Positions 43,330 to 53,941 of a stretch of 64,000 nucleotides of DNA are shown here, piece by piece; position 1 is the first letter of the stretch; each line of letters begins with the position of its first letter. The translations under genes were made by a program, and so were the position numbers. Origin of the DNA: Dictyoglomus thermophilum H-6-12 (GTDB lineage Bacteria > Dictyoglomota > Dictyoglomia > Dictyoglomales > Dictyoglomaceae). The stretch covers positions 434,001 to 498,000 of the forward strand of contig NC_011297.1 in the NCBI RefSeq assembly GCF_000020965.1. The letters are read 5' to 3'. Below the pieces are notes generated by a model, which saw nothing but the letters and a program-made list of their open reading frames with translations, did not search any database and was not told where the DNA came from.

Positions 43330-43977
43330 ATGGGGAATAGATTTGAGATTTTAGAAAAAATGATTGAATGTGGTATTGTAGCAGTTATAAGAACTGATTC
43401 TCCCGAGGATCTTATCCCTGTTACAAAAGCCCTAAAAGAGGGTGGAATTATAGCTCTGGAAGTTACTATGACGGTTCCATCAGCTATTGAATATCTGCCA
43501 AAAGTAAAAAAAGAGTTGGGCAATGATGCTATAGTTGGTATGGGTACGGTCCTTGATCCTGAGACTGCGAGATTAGCCATCCTTGCAGGTGCTGATTTTA
43601 TTGTGTCGCCTGTTTTGAAAAAAGAGATTATAAATCTTTGCCACCGCTACGATAAGATAGCTATTCCTGGGGCATATACTCCTACTGAGATCTTAACTGC
43701 CTGGGAAGAAGGAGCTGATGTAGTAAAATTATTTCCTGCAGACACTCTTGGTCCTAAATACATAAAAGCCATACATGGACCTATGCCTTATATTAGGATC
43801 TCTCCTACAGGTGGTGTGAGCCTTGAGAATGTAGGAGAATTTATAAAGGCAGGAGCATGTTTTGTAGGAGTAGGAGGAAACCTTGTAGATAAAAAAGTTA
43901 TAGCTGAAAAGAAGTTTGAGATTCTTACAGAAAGGGCTAAAGAGTATATAGAAGCTATAAAGAAGGCAAGAAGTTAA
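43330..43977 (+). CDS. KDPG/KHG-type aldolase
   Basis: 215 residues, class I aldolase of the Eda family. The Schiff-base lysine is K133 in DVVKLFPA and the catalytic glutamate is E44 in ALEVTMTVPS. GTVLDPETARLAI and PGAYTPTEILTAWEEGAD are also conserved. It splits 2-keto-3-deoxy-6-phosphogluconate or a related keto-deoxy sugar phosphate. Operon with iolB is unusual and suggests that the substrate comes from a uronate or inositol route. Strong GGGAGG site. Confidence 0.88.
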   Translation: MGNRFEILEKMIECGIVAVIRTDSPEDLIPVTKALKEGGIIALEVTMTVPSAIEYLPKVKKELGNDAIVGMGTVLDPETARLAILAGADFIVSPVLKKEIINLCHRYDKIAIPGAYTPTEILTAWEEGADVVKLFPADTLGPKYIKAIHGPMPYIRISPTGGVSLENVGEFIKAGACFVGVGGNLVDKKVIAEKKFEILTERAKEYIEAIKKARS

Positions 43978-44003
43978 ATCAGTTTTTTAAAACTTTTATT
44001 TTC

Positions 44004-44040
44004 AAAAGGGGGAAAGATTTTCTGTTTTTCCCCCTTTTTT
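44004..44040 (+). terminator. Intrinsic terminator after the aldolase gene
   Basis: AAAAGGGGGAAA (44004-44015) pairs with TTTCCCCCTTTT (44027-44038), followed by T. Confidence 0.9.
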
Positions 44041-44074
44041 ATTTTATATGCTCTTGTAAATGGTTACTTTGTGC

Positions 44075-44106
44075 TTGACATGAGGGTTTAAAAATTGTAG
44101 TATACT
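44075..44106 (+). promoter_or_regulatory. Promoter of the GH94 pair
   Basis: TTGACA (44075-44080) with TAGTAT at 17 bp (44098-44103) or TATACT at 20 bp (44101-44106). A leader of about 70 bases follows, containing GAAATTATAAACGGTTTC, whose ends are complementary and may bind a regulator. Confidence 0.6.
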
Positions 44107-44179
44107 TACTAATTAAAAGTTTCTTCATGAAATTATAAACGGTTTCTTAATTAAATTTTATAAGCAAGGGGGTTATTTA

Positions 44180-46609
44180 ATGAGGTTTGGTTATTTTGAT
44201 AATGAAAGAAAAGAGTATGTGATTACACGGCCTGATACTCCTCGTGAATGGACTAATTACCTCGGATCATTAGAATACGGCGCAATAATAACCAATAATG
44301 CTCAGGGCTATAGTTTTGTAAAGTCAGGTGCCAGTGGGAGAATTTTAAGGGGAAGATTTAATGTACCTCCAACTACTGCCCCGGGAAGATATATTTATTT
44401 GAGAGATATGGAGAATGGAGACTTTTGGTCAGCCTCATGGCTTCCTGTAAAGAAGGATTTATCCAAGTATGAATCAATTTGTAGGCATGGAGTTCTTTAT
44501 ACTATAATCTCCTCAAAATATGATGGTATTGAGACTGAGACTCTTTACTATGTGCCTTTGAATGCTCTTTACGAGGTATGGGCTATAAAAGTAAGAAATA
44601 AAAGTGGAAGGAAGAGAAAAATATCTCTTTTTAGTTATGCAGAGTTTACTAATGAACCTAATGAAAACCAAGATCTTGTAAATATGCAATATACTCTTTT
44701 TATATCTCGTACTTACTATAAAGACAATCTCATTATTCAAACCATAAACGAAAATTATTCTGAGCTTGGGAGAGTAATTCCACAAGAAAAAGGAATAAGT
44801 GGAAGAAGATTTAATAGGTTTTTTGGAGTAATTGGATCAGAAGTAGTGTCTTTTGATGGGGATAGAGATACTTTTATAGGGAGTTATAGGGATTATTCTA
44901 ATCCTATAGCCGTAGAGAGAGGTAAGTGTAGTAATAGTCTTAATTACGGTAAAAATAGTTGTGCGGGAACTCAAGTTATTCTTGATCTTGATGTGGATGA
45001 GGAAAGGGAGATAATTTACGTGCTTGGAGATGGTGCGGAAGAGACCGGAAGAAAAGTGATGCAGAAGTATAAGGAGAAGGGAATAGTGGAAAAAGAATGG
45101 GAGGAACTTAAGAGATATTGGCATTCAAAGATTGAGAATTTTAAAGTTAAAACTCCCGATGAAAACTTTGATAGTATGGTTGGAGTCTGGAATGCTTATC
45201 AGTGTTTTATAACCTTTTTCTGGTCAAGAGCTGCATCAATGATCTATGTAGGACATAGGGATGGTTATGGCTATAGGGATACAGTGCAGGATATTCAGGG
45301 AATAATACATCTTGATCCTCAGAGTGCAAGAGAAAGATTAAAGCTTATGTTTGCTGGTCAGACCTCAAAAGGTGTGGCTTTGCCTCTTGTATTCTTTGAT
45401 TATCAGATTAAGCCTAATCAAGGTTTATCTCTTGAGAATCCTTATTATGTGAAAAGAACAGGATATACTGAATACAGATGTGATGACCATCTATGGCTAT
45501 ATATCACTACGAGACAATATGTAAGGGAAACTGGAGATCTTTCATTTTTGGATGAAGTAATACCTTATTCTGATTATGGAGAAGATACAGTTTATGAACA
45601 TCTACGAAAAGGAATACTCTTTTCCTTAAGTAAGCTTGGAAAACATGGGCTTACCTATGGCCTTGATGCAGACTGGAATGATTGTTTAAGGCTTGGAGAA
45701 GAAGGGGAAACAGTATTTGCATCTTTCCAACTTTATTTAGCACTAAAGATCTTTGCAGAGTTTGCAGAGAAGAAGGGAAGAAAGGATGATGTGGAGTGGG
45801 CAGAGAGAGAAGCAAGCAAATTATATGAAAATATTCAAAAGTATGCTTGGGAAGGCGACAGGTTTGTAAGAGGGTTTATTGAGGACGAGGTAATAGGATC
45901 TAAAAATAGTTCTGAGGCAAGTTTTTGGCTTAACCCACAAGTGTGGTCTGTACTTTCGGGGGTTGCAACCTCTGAACAAGCTAAGATTGCAATGGATAAT
46001 GTGGAAAAAATACTTAATACTGATTATGGAGCTATGATTATGTATCCTCCTGTAAGGACTTTGGGGATGCCTGTCTTTAGGATGATATTGTTTAATCCTG
46101 GAATGAAAGAGAATGCTGGAATCTTTTGTCACCCTCAAGGTTGGCTTATAAGAGCGGAAACTATGCTTGGAAATGGAGATAGGGCTTACAAATATTTCCA
46201 AGAGATAAATCCTGCCAACATGAATGATAAGGCAGAAATAAGAGAAGCGGAACCCTATGTACATTGTCAGTTTGTAGAAGGTAAAGACAGTCCATTCCAT
46301 GGAAGAGCTCATGTACATTGGTTAACTGGTACTGCATCCAGTGTTATGGTGGCATGTGTAGAGGGTATTTTAGGGCTTCAGCCCGATTATGATGGATTGA
46401 GAATAGATCCATGTATACCTTCCCATTGGAAAGAATTTTACATGGAGAGGATCTTTAGAGGTAAAAAGTTGAGAATAAAAGTGGAAAATTCTGCTGGGGT
46501 TCAAAAGGGAGTTAAAAAGATAATAATAAATGGTAAAGAGCTTGAGGGCAATTTTATTTCTGAATCTGAGATGAAAGACGAGAACGATGTATTGGTCATT
46601 ATGGGATAA
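44180..46609 (+). CDS. GH94 glycoside phosphorylase, diacetylchitobiose-phosphorylase-like
   Basis: 809 residues, cytoplasmic. The N-terminal beta-sandwich (about 1-285) is followed by a helical linker and an (alpha/alpha)6 barrel. The catalytic acid is D498 in GLDADWNDCLRL. The signature KCSNSLNYGKNSCAGTQ near 249-265 recalls the GRCSNSxN...C segment of chitobiose phosphorylases rather than cellobiose phosphorylase. It would split a beta-linked disaccharide with phosphate to give a sugar-1-phosphate. The true substrate is open. The second GH94 gene follows after 15 bp, and the two are divergent paralogs. Confidence 0.85.
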   Translation: MRFGYFDNERKEYVITRPDTPREWTNYLGSLEYGAIITNNAQGYSFVKSGASGRILRGRFNVPPTTAPGRYIYLRDMENGDFWSASWLPVKKDLSKYESICRHGVLYTIISSKYDGIETETLYYVPLNALYEVWAIKVRNKSGRKRKISLFSYAEFTNEPNENQDLVNMQYTLFISRTYYKDNLIIQTINENYSELGRVIPQEKGISGRRFNRFFGVIGSEVVSFDGDRDTFIGSYRDYSNPIAVERGKCSNSLNYGKNSCAGTQVILDLDVDEEREIIYVLGDGAEETGRKVMQKYKEKGIVEKEWEELKRYWHSKIENFKVKTPDENFDSMVGVWNAYQCFITFFWSRAASMIYVGHRDGYGYRDTVQDIQGIIHLDPQSARERLKLMFAGQTSKGVALPLVFFDYQIKPNQGLSLENPYYVKRTGYTEYRCDDHLWLYITTRQYVRETGDLSFLDEVIPYSDYGEDTVYEHLRKGILFSLSKLGKHGLTYGLDADWNDCLRLGEEGETVFASFQLYLALKIFAEFAEKKGRKDDVEWAEREASKLYENIQKYAWEGDRFVRGFIEDEVIGSKNSSEASFWLNPQVWSVLSGVATSEQAKIAMDNVEKILNTDYGAMIMYPPVRTLGMPVFRMILFNPGMKENAGIFCHPQGWLIRAETMLGNGDRAYKYFQEINPANMNDKAEIREAEPYVHCQFVEGKDSPFHGRAHVHWLTGTASSVMVACVEGILGLQPDYDGLRIDPCIPSHWKEFYMERIFRGKKLRIKVENSAGVQKGVKKIIINGKELEGNFISESEMKDENDVLVIMG

Positions 46610-46624
46610 AAGGGAGGTAAAAAT

Positions 46625-49060
46625 ATGAGATTTGGATATTTTGACGACAAAAATAGAGAATATGTTATCACTGATCCTAAAACTCCATTTCCATGGATAA
46701 ACTATCTTGGTGTTGATAATTTCTTTTCTCTCATATCTAACACTGGTGGTGGTTATTGTTTTTATAAAGATGCAAGACTAAGAAGAATATTAAGATTTAG
46801 ATATAATAACGTACCAATAGATAATGGTGGAAGATATTTTTACATATGGGAAAATGGAGATTTTTGGTCTCCTACTTGGAAGCCTGTAAAGAAAGAACTT
46901 GATAAATATGAATGTAGACATGGACTTTCTTATACAAGAATTCTTGGGGAGAGAAATGGGATTTCTGCTCAGGTATTGTTTTTTGTACCCCTTAAAGAGA
47001 ATTGCGAAATACATTATCTAAAATTAAGAAATAACAGTGGAGTGAGGAGAAGTTTAAAACTTTTTTCTTTTGTGGAATGGTGTTTATGGAATGCTTGGGA
47101 TGATCAAACTAACTTTCAAAGAAATCTTAGTACAGGAGAGGTAGAAATAGAGGGGTCTGTAATTTATCATAAGACTGAATATAGAGAGAGGAGAAATCAT
47201 TACGCCTTTTATTCGGTAAATGTTCCCATTCAAGGATTTGATACTGATAGAGATACCTTCATAGGTATGTATAATGGATTTGAGGCGCCAAGGGCAGTGG
47301 TAGAAGGAAGACCTTATAATTCTGTAGCTGAGGGTTGGTCGCCTATTGCTTCTCATTATATTGAAGTAGACCTTGAGCCTGGAGAAGTAAAAGACTTTGT
47401 TTTTGTACTTGGTTATGTGGAGAATCCTGAAGAGGAAAAGTGGGAAAGACCTGGGGTGATTAACAAGAAAAGGGCCTATGAGATTATAAATAAATTTAAA
47501 ACATCTCAAGATGTAGAGAAAGCTTTTTGGGATTTGAGAAACTACTGGAATGATATTCTTTCAAAATATCAGGTGAATCATAGTGATGAGATCTTAGCTC
47601 GTATGGTTAATATCTGGAATCAATATCAATGTATGATCACCTTTAATGTAGCAAGAAGTGCTTCTTACTTTGAATCGGGCATAAGTAGGGGTATTGGTTT
47701 TAGAGATTCTAACCAGGATATTCTTGGTGCAGTACATATGATTCCAGAAAGAGTAAGAGAGAGGATTCTTGATCTTGCATCTACTATGTTTGAGGATGGT
47801 AGTTGTTATCATCAGTACCAGCCTTTGACTAAAAGAGGAAATAATGAGATAGGGAGTGGATTTAATGACGATCCTTTATGGATCATCTTATCTACAGGTG
47901 CTTACATAAAGGAGACAGGTGATTATAGTATATTAAGAGAAGTCATTCCATATAACAATGATGAGAGTAAAAAGGGAACATTGTTTGAGCATATTAAGAG
48001 AGCTTATCATCATGTGACAAATAATCTTGGTCCTCATGGTTTACCTCTTATTGGGAGAGCGGATTGGAATGATTGTTTAAATCTCAACTGTTTCTCTAAA
48101 AATCCCGATGAGTCTTTTCAAACCACATCTAATGTTGAGGGTGGAACAGCAGAATCAGTATTCATAGCAGGGTTATTTGTTTTTGCAACTCCTGATTATG
48201 TAAGAATGTGCGAGGAAATGGGAGAGAAAGAAGAGGCAGAATGGGCTAAAAAGGCTGCAGAGGATATGATAAATGCAATAAATAATTACGGATGGGATGG
48301 AGAATGGTTCTTGAGGGCTTATGACTTTTTTGGTAGAAAGGTTGGAAGCAAAGAATGTGAAGAGGGTAAGATATTTATTGAGCCTCAAGGAATTTGTACC
48401 ATGGCTGGAATAGGTAAAGAGGATGGAAGGGCTAAGTTAGCTTTAGATTCTTGTATTAAGTACTTGGATACTAAGTACGGAATGGTTCTTCAACAACCTG
48501 CTTACTCTAAATATTACTTAGAACTTGGTGAGATCTCCTCTTATCCGCCTGGTTATAAGGAGAATGCGGGTATATTTTGCCATAATAATCCTTGGGTTGG
48601 AATTGGAGAAACAGTGATAGGTAGGGGTTGGAGGGCTTTTGAGGTTTATAAGAAAATTACTCCTGCCTATTTTGAGGATGAGAGTGAAATCCATAGGATG
48701 GAGCCCTATGTGTATTGTCAGATGGTTGCAGGTAAGGATGCTAAGAGACATGGTGAAGGTAAAAATTCTTGGCTTACAGGTACAGCATCTTGGGCTTTTG
48801 TTTTGATTTCTCAATATATATTGGGAATAAGGCCTGATTATGATGGATTAAGAGTAGATCCGTGTGTTCCTGAGGATTGGAAGGAGTTTAGAGTGGTAAG
48901 AAAGTATAGAGGTTCGGTTTATGATATAAAAGTTTTAAATCCTGAAGGTAGGTCTAAGGGAGTAAAGAGAATATTTGTAGATGGAAAAGAGATTTCTGGA
49001 AATCTTCTTCCTATCTTTAATGACGGGAAAGTACATGAAGTGGTTGTAGAGATGGGATAA
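46625..49060 (+). CDS. Cellobiose phosphorylase (GH94)
   Basis: 811 residues. The catalytic acid D480 lies in [20 protein letters not shown], followed by ESFQTT and [14 protein letters not shown]. These blocks are those I associate with cellobiose phosphorylase of Clostridium/Thermotoga type. It phosphorolyses cellobiose to glucose and glucose-1-phosphate inside the cell. It follows the first GH94 gene in one operon with its own GGGAGG site and ends before a strong terminator. It would use cellobiose released by the GH12 glucanase. Confidence 0.88.
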   Translation: MRFGYFDDKNREYVITDPKTPFPWINYLGVDNFFSLISNTGGGYCFYKDARLRRILRFRYNNVPIDNGGRYFYIWENGDFWSPTWKPVKKELDKYECRHGLSYTRILGERNGISAQVLFFVPLKENCEIHYLKLRNNSGVRRSLKLFSFVEWCLWNAWDDQTNFQRNLSTGEVEIEGSVIYHKTEYRERRNHYAFYSVNVPIQGFDTDRDTFIGMYNGFEAPRAVVEGRPYNSVAEGWSPIASHYIEVDLEPGEVKDFVFVLGYVENPEEEKWERPGVINKKRAYEIINKFKTSQDVEKAFWDLRNYWNDILSKYQVNHSDEILARMVNIWNQYQCMITFNVARSASYFESGISRGIGFRDSNQDILGAVHMIPERVRERILDLASTMFEDGSCYHQYQPLTKRGNNEIGSGFNDDPLWIILSTGAYIKETGDYSILREVIPYNNDESKKGTLFEHIKRAYHHVTNNLGPHGLPLIGRADWNDCLNLNCFSKNPDESFQTTSNVEGGTAESVFIAGLFVFATPDYVRMCEEMGEKEEAEWAKKAAEDMINAINNYGWDGEWFLRAYDFFGRKVGSKECEEGKIFIEPQGICTMAGIGKEDGRAKLALDSCIKYLDTKYGMVLQQPAYSKYYLELGEISSYPPGYKENAGIFCHNNPWVGIGETVIGRGWRAFEVYKKITPAYFEDESEIHRMEPYVYCQMVAGKDAKRHGEGKNSWLTGTASWAFVLISQYILGIRPDYDGLRVDPCVPEDWKEFRVVRKYRGSVYDIKVLNPEGRSKGVKRIFVDGKEISGNLLPIFNDGKVHEVVVEMG

Positions 49061-49091
49061 AAGTTTAATAATTTAATAAGTACTTAGATTT

Positions 49092-49137
49092 AAAAAGGGG
49101 ACAGGAAAAATTGATTTTTAATCTTGTCCCCTTTTTT
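49092..49137 (+). terminator. Intrinsic terminator of the GH94 operon
   Basis: AAAAAGGGGACA (49092-49103) pairs with TGTCCCCTTTTT (49125-49136), then T. Confidence 0.92.
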
Positions 49138-49191
49138 ATTTCATTATATGATTGAAATGTATGTAATTTTTTATTAAGGGGGGATTGAAAA

Positions 49192-51522
49192 TTGAATGAA
49201 ATGACTTTGAAGGTAAAGGATGAACTCTTGAAAGTCTCTTTTATTACCCCTAAGATTGTTAATTTTCATTACTCAAAAAATGGGGTTTTTAATAAAGATT
49301 ACTCCTTTTGTGTGGAGTATCAAAAACTGAAGAATTCTAATGTAGAGGTAAATTTTAAAGAGGACGAAAAATACTATTATTTATCTTCAGAGTATCTGAA
49401 TATTGCTATCTCAAAAGAATTAGGAAAGGTTTCTATTTATGATAAAGATGGGAATCTAATCTTGTCTGATTATGAGGATAAGGGATATGTAAAAGAAGGG
49501 TCCAAAATATTCACCTATAAAGAGATCAAGTATGGAGAAGCTTTCTTTGGTTTTGGAGAAAGATTAGGATCTCTCAACAAAAAAGGTCAGGTTTTAATTA
49601 ATTGGAATACCGATGAATCTAATCATAGCATGAATAATGATCCCTTGTATCAGTGCCATCCTTTTTTTATTTCTTGGCATCCTAAGGCAAGTTATGGATT
49701 ATTTTTTGATAATACTTTTTTTAGTTATTTTGATATGGGAAGAGAGAATCAAAGTTATTATTACTTTTGTGCCCAGGATGGAGAATTAGATTATTACTTT
49801 ATTTATGGTCCATCACCTAAGGAAGTTATAGAAGGATATACTTTTCTTGTGGGTAGGTGTCATATGCCTCCTCTTTGGAGTTTGGGATTTCATCAATCTC
49901 GTTGGAGTTATGACTCTGAGAAAAAAGTTTATGAGGTTGCTGAAAAATTTAGAAAGAGGAAGATTCCTTGTGATGCTATATATCTAGATATTGATTATAT
50001 GAAGGGATATAGGGTTTTCACAGTCAATAGAAAGAGATTCCCCAACTTTGATAAAATGGCTGAAGATTTAAAGAGGCTTGGTTTTAAAATTGTTTTGATA
50101 ATTGATCCAGGGGTTAAATGGGATAAAAGGTATGAGGTTTTTAAAGAAGGAATAGAGAAAGACTTCTTTTGTAAAAGAGAGAATGGGAAAATTTTCACAG
50201 GTTATGTATGGCCTGGGAAGTCTGTTTTTCCAGATTTTTTAAGAGAAGAAGCGAGGGATTTTTGGGGTGAAAATCATAGGAAATTTATAAATTTAGGAAT
50301 TAGTGGTTTTTGGAATGATATGAATGAACCATCGATTTTTTCAAAAATTGAGTATTTAGCGATGAAGATACTTTTCCACATTTTAAAGCTTAAAGAACCC
50401 CCAAAACTTAAATCTCCTAAAAGTTTTGAGGAAAAGATTAAAAGAATAAAGAAAAAAACTATGGATGAAGGAGTAATACATAAGTTAAATGGAAAGATTT
50501 TTTATCATTCTGAGATTCATAATATTTATGGACTTTTGATGAACAAAGCCACTTTTGAAGGATTTTTAAAGATTAAGCCTAATGAAAGGCCTTTTATTTT
50601 GACCAGATCAGGTTTTTCGGGTATTCAGAAATATTCTGCTGTTTGGTGTGGTGACAACAAGAGTTCTTGGGAAAATCTTTTTTCTTCTATTATAACTTTG
50701 CAGAATTTATCTATGTCGGGAGTTCCTTTTGTAGGAGAGGATGTGGGAGGTTTTTGGGGAGACTGTGATAAAGAACTTTTTGCCAGATGGATAGAGCTTG
50801 GAGTTTTTTATCCTTTCTTTAGGGTACATACTGCTAAAAATACGAAGGAGCAAGAGCCTTGGAGCTTCGGAGAAGAAGTAGAAAGAATTGCAAAAGAGTT
50901 GATTTCTTTAAGATATAGACTTATACCTTATATATATTCCCTTTTCTACGAGGCAAAAGAGAAGGGTATCCCTATTTTAAGAAGCTTGATATTAGAGTTC
51001 CCTAACATAAGAGAAGTATTAAATCATGAAGATGAATTCATGTTTGGTCCGTTTATCCTTGTTGCTCCAGTATATGAGAAGAATCATAGAGAAAGAAATG
51101 TTTATCTTCCTGATGGGTTTTGGTATGACTTCTATACAGGGAAAAGATATAGAGGGGGTAGTAGTATAAAAGTTAATGCTCCTTTAAATAAGATTCCATT
51201 GTTTATAAGAGAAGGGGCAATTATTCCTATGTGGGATGTACAAAGTTATGTTGGTGAGAAAAATCAGGAAATTTTAACCTTAGAAATCTATCCTGGAGAG
51301 GGAAAATTTTTATATTACGAAGATGATGGAACTACTTGGGATTACGAGAAAGGTATATATAACCTGGTAGAGTTTTCCACTTTTAAGAGGGGAGAGCAAC
51401 AGGTTTTAAGTGTTCGTTTTGTTCATAGGGGATACGAGGGGGGTGCAAAATTTTTGAATGTACATTATTGTAAAAAAGAGAAGAAGATAGATTTTACAGA
51501 GGGAGAATTTGAGATAAATTAG
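49192..51522 (+). CDS. GH31 alpha-glucosidase-type hydrolase
   Basis: 776 residues. TTG 49192 is preferred because it lies 7 bp after AAGGGGGGA; ATG 49201 would be 16 bp away. The N-terminal beta-domain is followed by the TIM barrel with YLDIDYMKGYRVFT, nucleophile D376 in GFWNDMNEPSIF and acid/base D488 in WCGDNKSSW. Between these lies a charged insertion at about 385-435. C-terminal beta-domains end the protein. No signal peptide is present, so it acts in the cytoplasm on imported alpha-gluco- or xylo-oligosaccharides. It sits between phosphorylase genes and an MFS gene with which it converges. Confidence 0.9.
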   Translation: MNEMTLKVKDELLKVSFITPKIVNFHYSKNGVFNKDYSFCVEYQKLKNSNVEVNFKEDEKYYYLSSEYLNIAISKELGKVSIYDKDGNLILSDYEDKGYVKEGSKIFTYKEIKYGEAFFGFGERLGSLNKKGQVLINWNTDESNHSMNNDPLYQCHPFFISWHPKASYGLFFDNTFFSYFDMGRENQSYYYFCAQDGELDYYFIYGPSPKEVIEGYTFLVGRCHMPPLWSLGFHQSRWSYDSEKKVYEVAEKFRKRKIPCDAIYLDIDYMKGYRVFTVNRKRFPNFDKMAEDLKRLGFKIVLIIDPGVKWDKRYEVFKEGIEKDFFCKRENGKIFTGYVWPGKSVFPDFLREEARDFWGENHRKFINLGISGFWNDMNEPSIFSKIEYLAMKILFHILKLKEPPKLKSPKSFEEKIKRIKKKTMDEGVIHKLNGKIFYHSEIHNIYGLLMNKATFEGFLKIKPNERPFILTRSGFSGIQKYSAVWCGDNKSSWENLFSSIITLQNLSMSGVPFVGEDVGGFWGDCDKELFARWIELGVFYPFFRVHTAKNTKEQEPWSFGEEVERIAKELISLRYRLIPYIYSLFYEAKEKGIPILRSLILEFPNIREVLNHEDEFMFGPFILVAPVYEKNHRERNVYLPDGFWYDFYTGKRYRGGSSIKVNAPLNKIPLFIREGAIIPMWDVQSYVGEKNQEILTLEIYPGEGKFLYYEDDGTTWDYEKGIYNLVEFSTFKRGEQQVLSVRFVHRGYEGGAKFLNVHYCKKEKKIDFTEGEFEIN

Positions 51523-51525
51523 TTT

Positions 51526-52770
51526 TTAATTTATTCCTCTTTTGTCTAATATAGAGTAAATATGTTTCCTTAATATAGGAAGCCTTACTTTGTAGATAAG
51601 ACTGCAGATAAGACATAATATTCCACTTAAGAGTACAGTATTTACAGCACCGATATGTTTGGCAAGAAGTCCACCTATATAGCTTCCTATAGGCATAGAT
51701 CCCATAAAAAACATTACGTATATGCTCATTACTCTTCCCCTTATGTGATTTTCAATAACGTTCTGAATTAGTGTATTACTACATACCGAATTTAACATAA
51801 AGCTAAGTCCAGTGACAAAAAGAGCCAATATGGAAGTATAAATATTTCTTGACAGGGAAAAAATAAGAAGCCCTATTCCTGCAGTTCCAAAAGAGTAGGA
51901 TATAATACTTTCTATTCCTCTAACTTTTGATCTTCCTGCAAGGTAGATTGCTCCGATAAGAGCCCCAGCTCCTGTTGCTCCTGTGAGGATTCCAAGAGTT
52001 TCTGGCCCACCATGAAGTATGTCTTTAGCAAAGATAGGCATGAGTACGCTATATATGGACGCAAAAATACTTGATAGAGAAATAAATATAAGAATGTACC
52101 TTACCACAATAAAATTAAAGGCATAGCTAAATCCGGCTTTTAAATCTTTAATAATATTCTCTGAGATAACTGGAATTTTAACTTTTATTTTCATGAAAAG
52201 TAATGCGATAATTACAGCAAGATAACTCAAGGCATTTATTAAAAAGCACATACCTTCTCCTATTAAGGCAATAAGAAATCCACTTATGGTGGGACCTATA
52301 AGTCTTGCAACATTAAAAAGAAGTGAGTTTAAAGCGATAGCATTATTTAAATCTTCAGGCCTTTCTACCATTTCAATCACAAAGGATTGTCTTGTGGGAG
52401 CATCGATGGAGTTTATAATTCCAAGAATTAAGCTTAACAATAGGATATGCCATGTTTGTATAGTGTTTGTTAGAGTTAGAATAGAAAGAATAAGGGCTTG
52501 AAACATTAGTAAGGTTTGAGTAAGTATTAAGATTTTGTGTTTGCTAAATCGGTCAAGGAATACACCTACAAAAGGAGAGATAAAAAGATTGGGGATTTGA
52601 GAGAGAAAGGCTGTAGTTCCTAAGAGAACAGAAGAGTTAGTGAGTCTATATACCAACCAGCTCATAGCTGTGGATTGAATCCAAGTACCTATGAGAGATA
52701 TTGCTTGACCTGAGAAGTATAGTTTGTAATTTCTACTTCTTAATGCTCTGAATAAGTTTGCTTTTTTCAT
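51526..52770 (-). CDS. MFS exporter (MFS_3/EntS-like)
   Basis: 414 residues and twelve predicted helices. Family markers are SGQAISLIGTWIQSTAMSWL at the start, SPFVGVFLDRFSKHKILI between helices 2 and 3, DAPTRQSFVIEMV, and the second-half NHIRGRVMSIYVMFFMGSMP. Such carriers usually export siderophores, sugars or drugs. The start lies 1 bp after the stop of the epimerase gene, so the two are co-translated. Substrate may be an oligosaccharide, but drug export is equally possible. Confidence 0.85.
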   Translation of the reverse strand: MKKANLFRALRSRNYKLYFSGQAISLIGTWIQSTAMSWLVYRLTNSSVLLGTTAFLSQIPNLFISPFVGVFLDRFSKHKILILTQTLLMFQALILSILTLTNTIQTWHILLLSLILGIINSIDAPTRQSFVIEMVERPEDLNNAIALNSLLFNVARLIGPTISGFLIALIGEGMCFLINALSYLAVIIALLFMKIKVKIPVISENIIKDLKAGFSYAFNFIVVRYILIFISLSSIFASIYSVLMPIFAKDILHGGPETLGILTGATGAGALIGAIYLAGRSKVRGIESIISYSFGTAGIGLLIFSLSRNIYTSILALFVTGLSFMLNSVCSNTLIQNVIENHIRGRVMSIYVMFFMGSMPIGSYIGGLLAKHIGAVNTVLLSGILCLICSLIYKVRLPILRKHIYSILDKRGIN

Positions 52771-52771
52771 T

Positions 52772-53941
52772 TTATATTCTTCTTATTACTTCAAGATACA
52801 TTCTCCCATTATGATATGGGCATTTCCAAAGATCTACCTCTGGCATTGGGAATGGTATGCAATTTTCATCAAGCTTATTAAACCATTCTCCATTTGGTCT
52901 TTTATCTAATAAGAAGTTATTTATAAATTCCCAAAGGCTAAGAACAGCCTTCAAAAATTTATCGGATTTTGTTTTTTGATATGCATTTAAAAAACCTAAT
53001 AAGGCCTCTGCCTGAACCCACCAAACCCTATCTTTATTGACTTCTCCTCTTACTTTCTCATTTAATAAACTATTATTCTCAAAAGCTTCTTCTAAAACTC
53101 TTTCAGCTATTCTAAGGTTTATTTCAGTCATATCCTTTATTAATGTGTTATTCTCTATATATCTTAAGGCTTCGTCTATGAGCCATGTAGCTTCAATATC
53201 GTGTCCATAGGATATGGCGTCTATAATGGGCTTCATCTTATTATCAAAGAACACATATAGGTGGTCAGTTTTAGGATTATAGATTTTTTCTTTGAAAAGT
53301 ATTATTAAATTCTCAAGCTCCTTTCTTACTTTCAAATCATAAGTAGCAGTAAAAAGATTGGTATATGCTTCTAACAGGTGGAGTAAGGTGTTCATACTTT
53401 TTTCACAAATAATTCCATATTCGCTAACAATTATATTCTCTTTTGGGGTCCATTTTTCATCAAACTCTTCTTTGTATCCTATATTGTCTTTGCATCTTTC
53501 TTCAATTGTTTTGTAAAGTTCTAAGGATAATTCAAGACTTTCTTTTTTCTTAGTTGCCTTGTAGTACTCAGAGAGTCCGTAAAGAGCAAAAGCTTGTCCA
53601 TAAAGATGCTTTCTTTTATCTAATGGGTCTCCTTTATAATCTACTATCCAAAAGAAGCCACCGTTTTCTTTATCTAAAAGTTTATCGGTAAGAAATTCAT
53701 AGGCATGATCTGCGAACTCAATAAATTCTTCTTTTCTTAGTTGGTTATAAAGGCGGGAGAAAAACCACAATATTCGAGAAGTTAGGACTAAACCTTTTGG
53801 AGCATAGGGATCAGGCTTTAGATCAAATCCTACATAACTTATGTATCCACCGTTATTCTCGTCCTTTAGGTTTTCCCAGAAGGGTATGATTTTGTTATTC
53901 AATTGTTCAAAGATCTCATCTTTTAAATGTTTTAAATCCAT
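52772..53941 (-). CDS. Cellobiose 2-epimerase (AGE family)
   Basis: 389 residues forming an (alpha/alpha)6 barrel. The catalytic and binding histidines are H188 in SMNTLLHLLEAYTNL, H247 in YGHDIEATWLIDEAL and H377 in WKCPYHNGRM, with WWVQAEALLGFLNAY between. These are features of cellobiose 2-epimerase rather than GlcNAc 2-epimerase. It interconverts cellobiose with glucosyl-mannose and mannobiose with mannosyl-glucose. In mannan use this makes the substrate of GH130 mannosylglucose phosphorylase, and a GH130 gene lies 4.4 kb away. It is co-transcribed with the MFS exporter. Confidence 0.9.
   Translation of the reverse strand: MDLKHLKDEIFEQLNNKIIPFWENLKDENNGGYISYVGFDLKPDPYAPKGLVLTSRILWFFSRLYNQLRKEEFIEFADHAYEFLTDKLLDKENGGFFWIVDYKGDPLDKRKHLYGQAFALYGLSEYYKATKKKESLELSLELYKTIEERCKDNIGYKEEFDEKWTPKENIIVSEYGIICEKSMNTLLHLLEAYTNLFTATYDLKVRKELENLIILFKEKIYNPKTDHLYVFFDNKMKPIIDAISYGHDIEATWLIDEALRYIENNTLIKDMTEINLRIAERVLEEAFENNSLLNEKVRGEVNKDRVWWVQAEALLGFLNAYQKTKSDKFLKAVLSLWEFINNFLLDKRPNGEWFNKLDENCIPFPMPEVDLWKCPYHNGRMYLEVIRRI

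Noticed and set aside
45821-46318. 165-codon - strand frame inside the first GH94 gene
   Set aside because: Antisense shadow of the catalytic barrel; basic, His/Ser/Tyr-rich composition typical of reverse frames of AT-rich genes.
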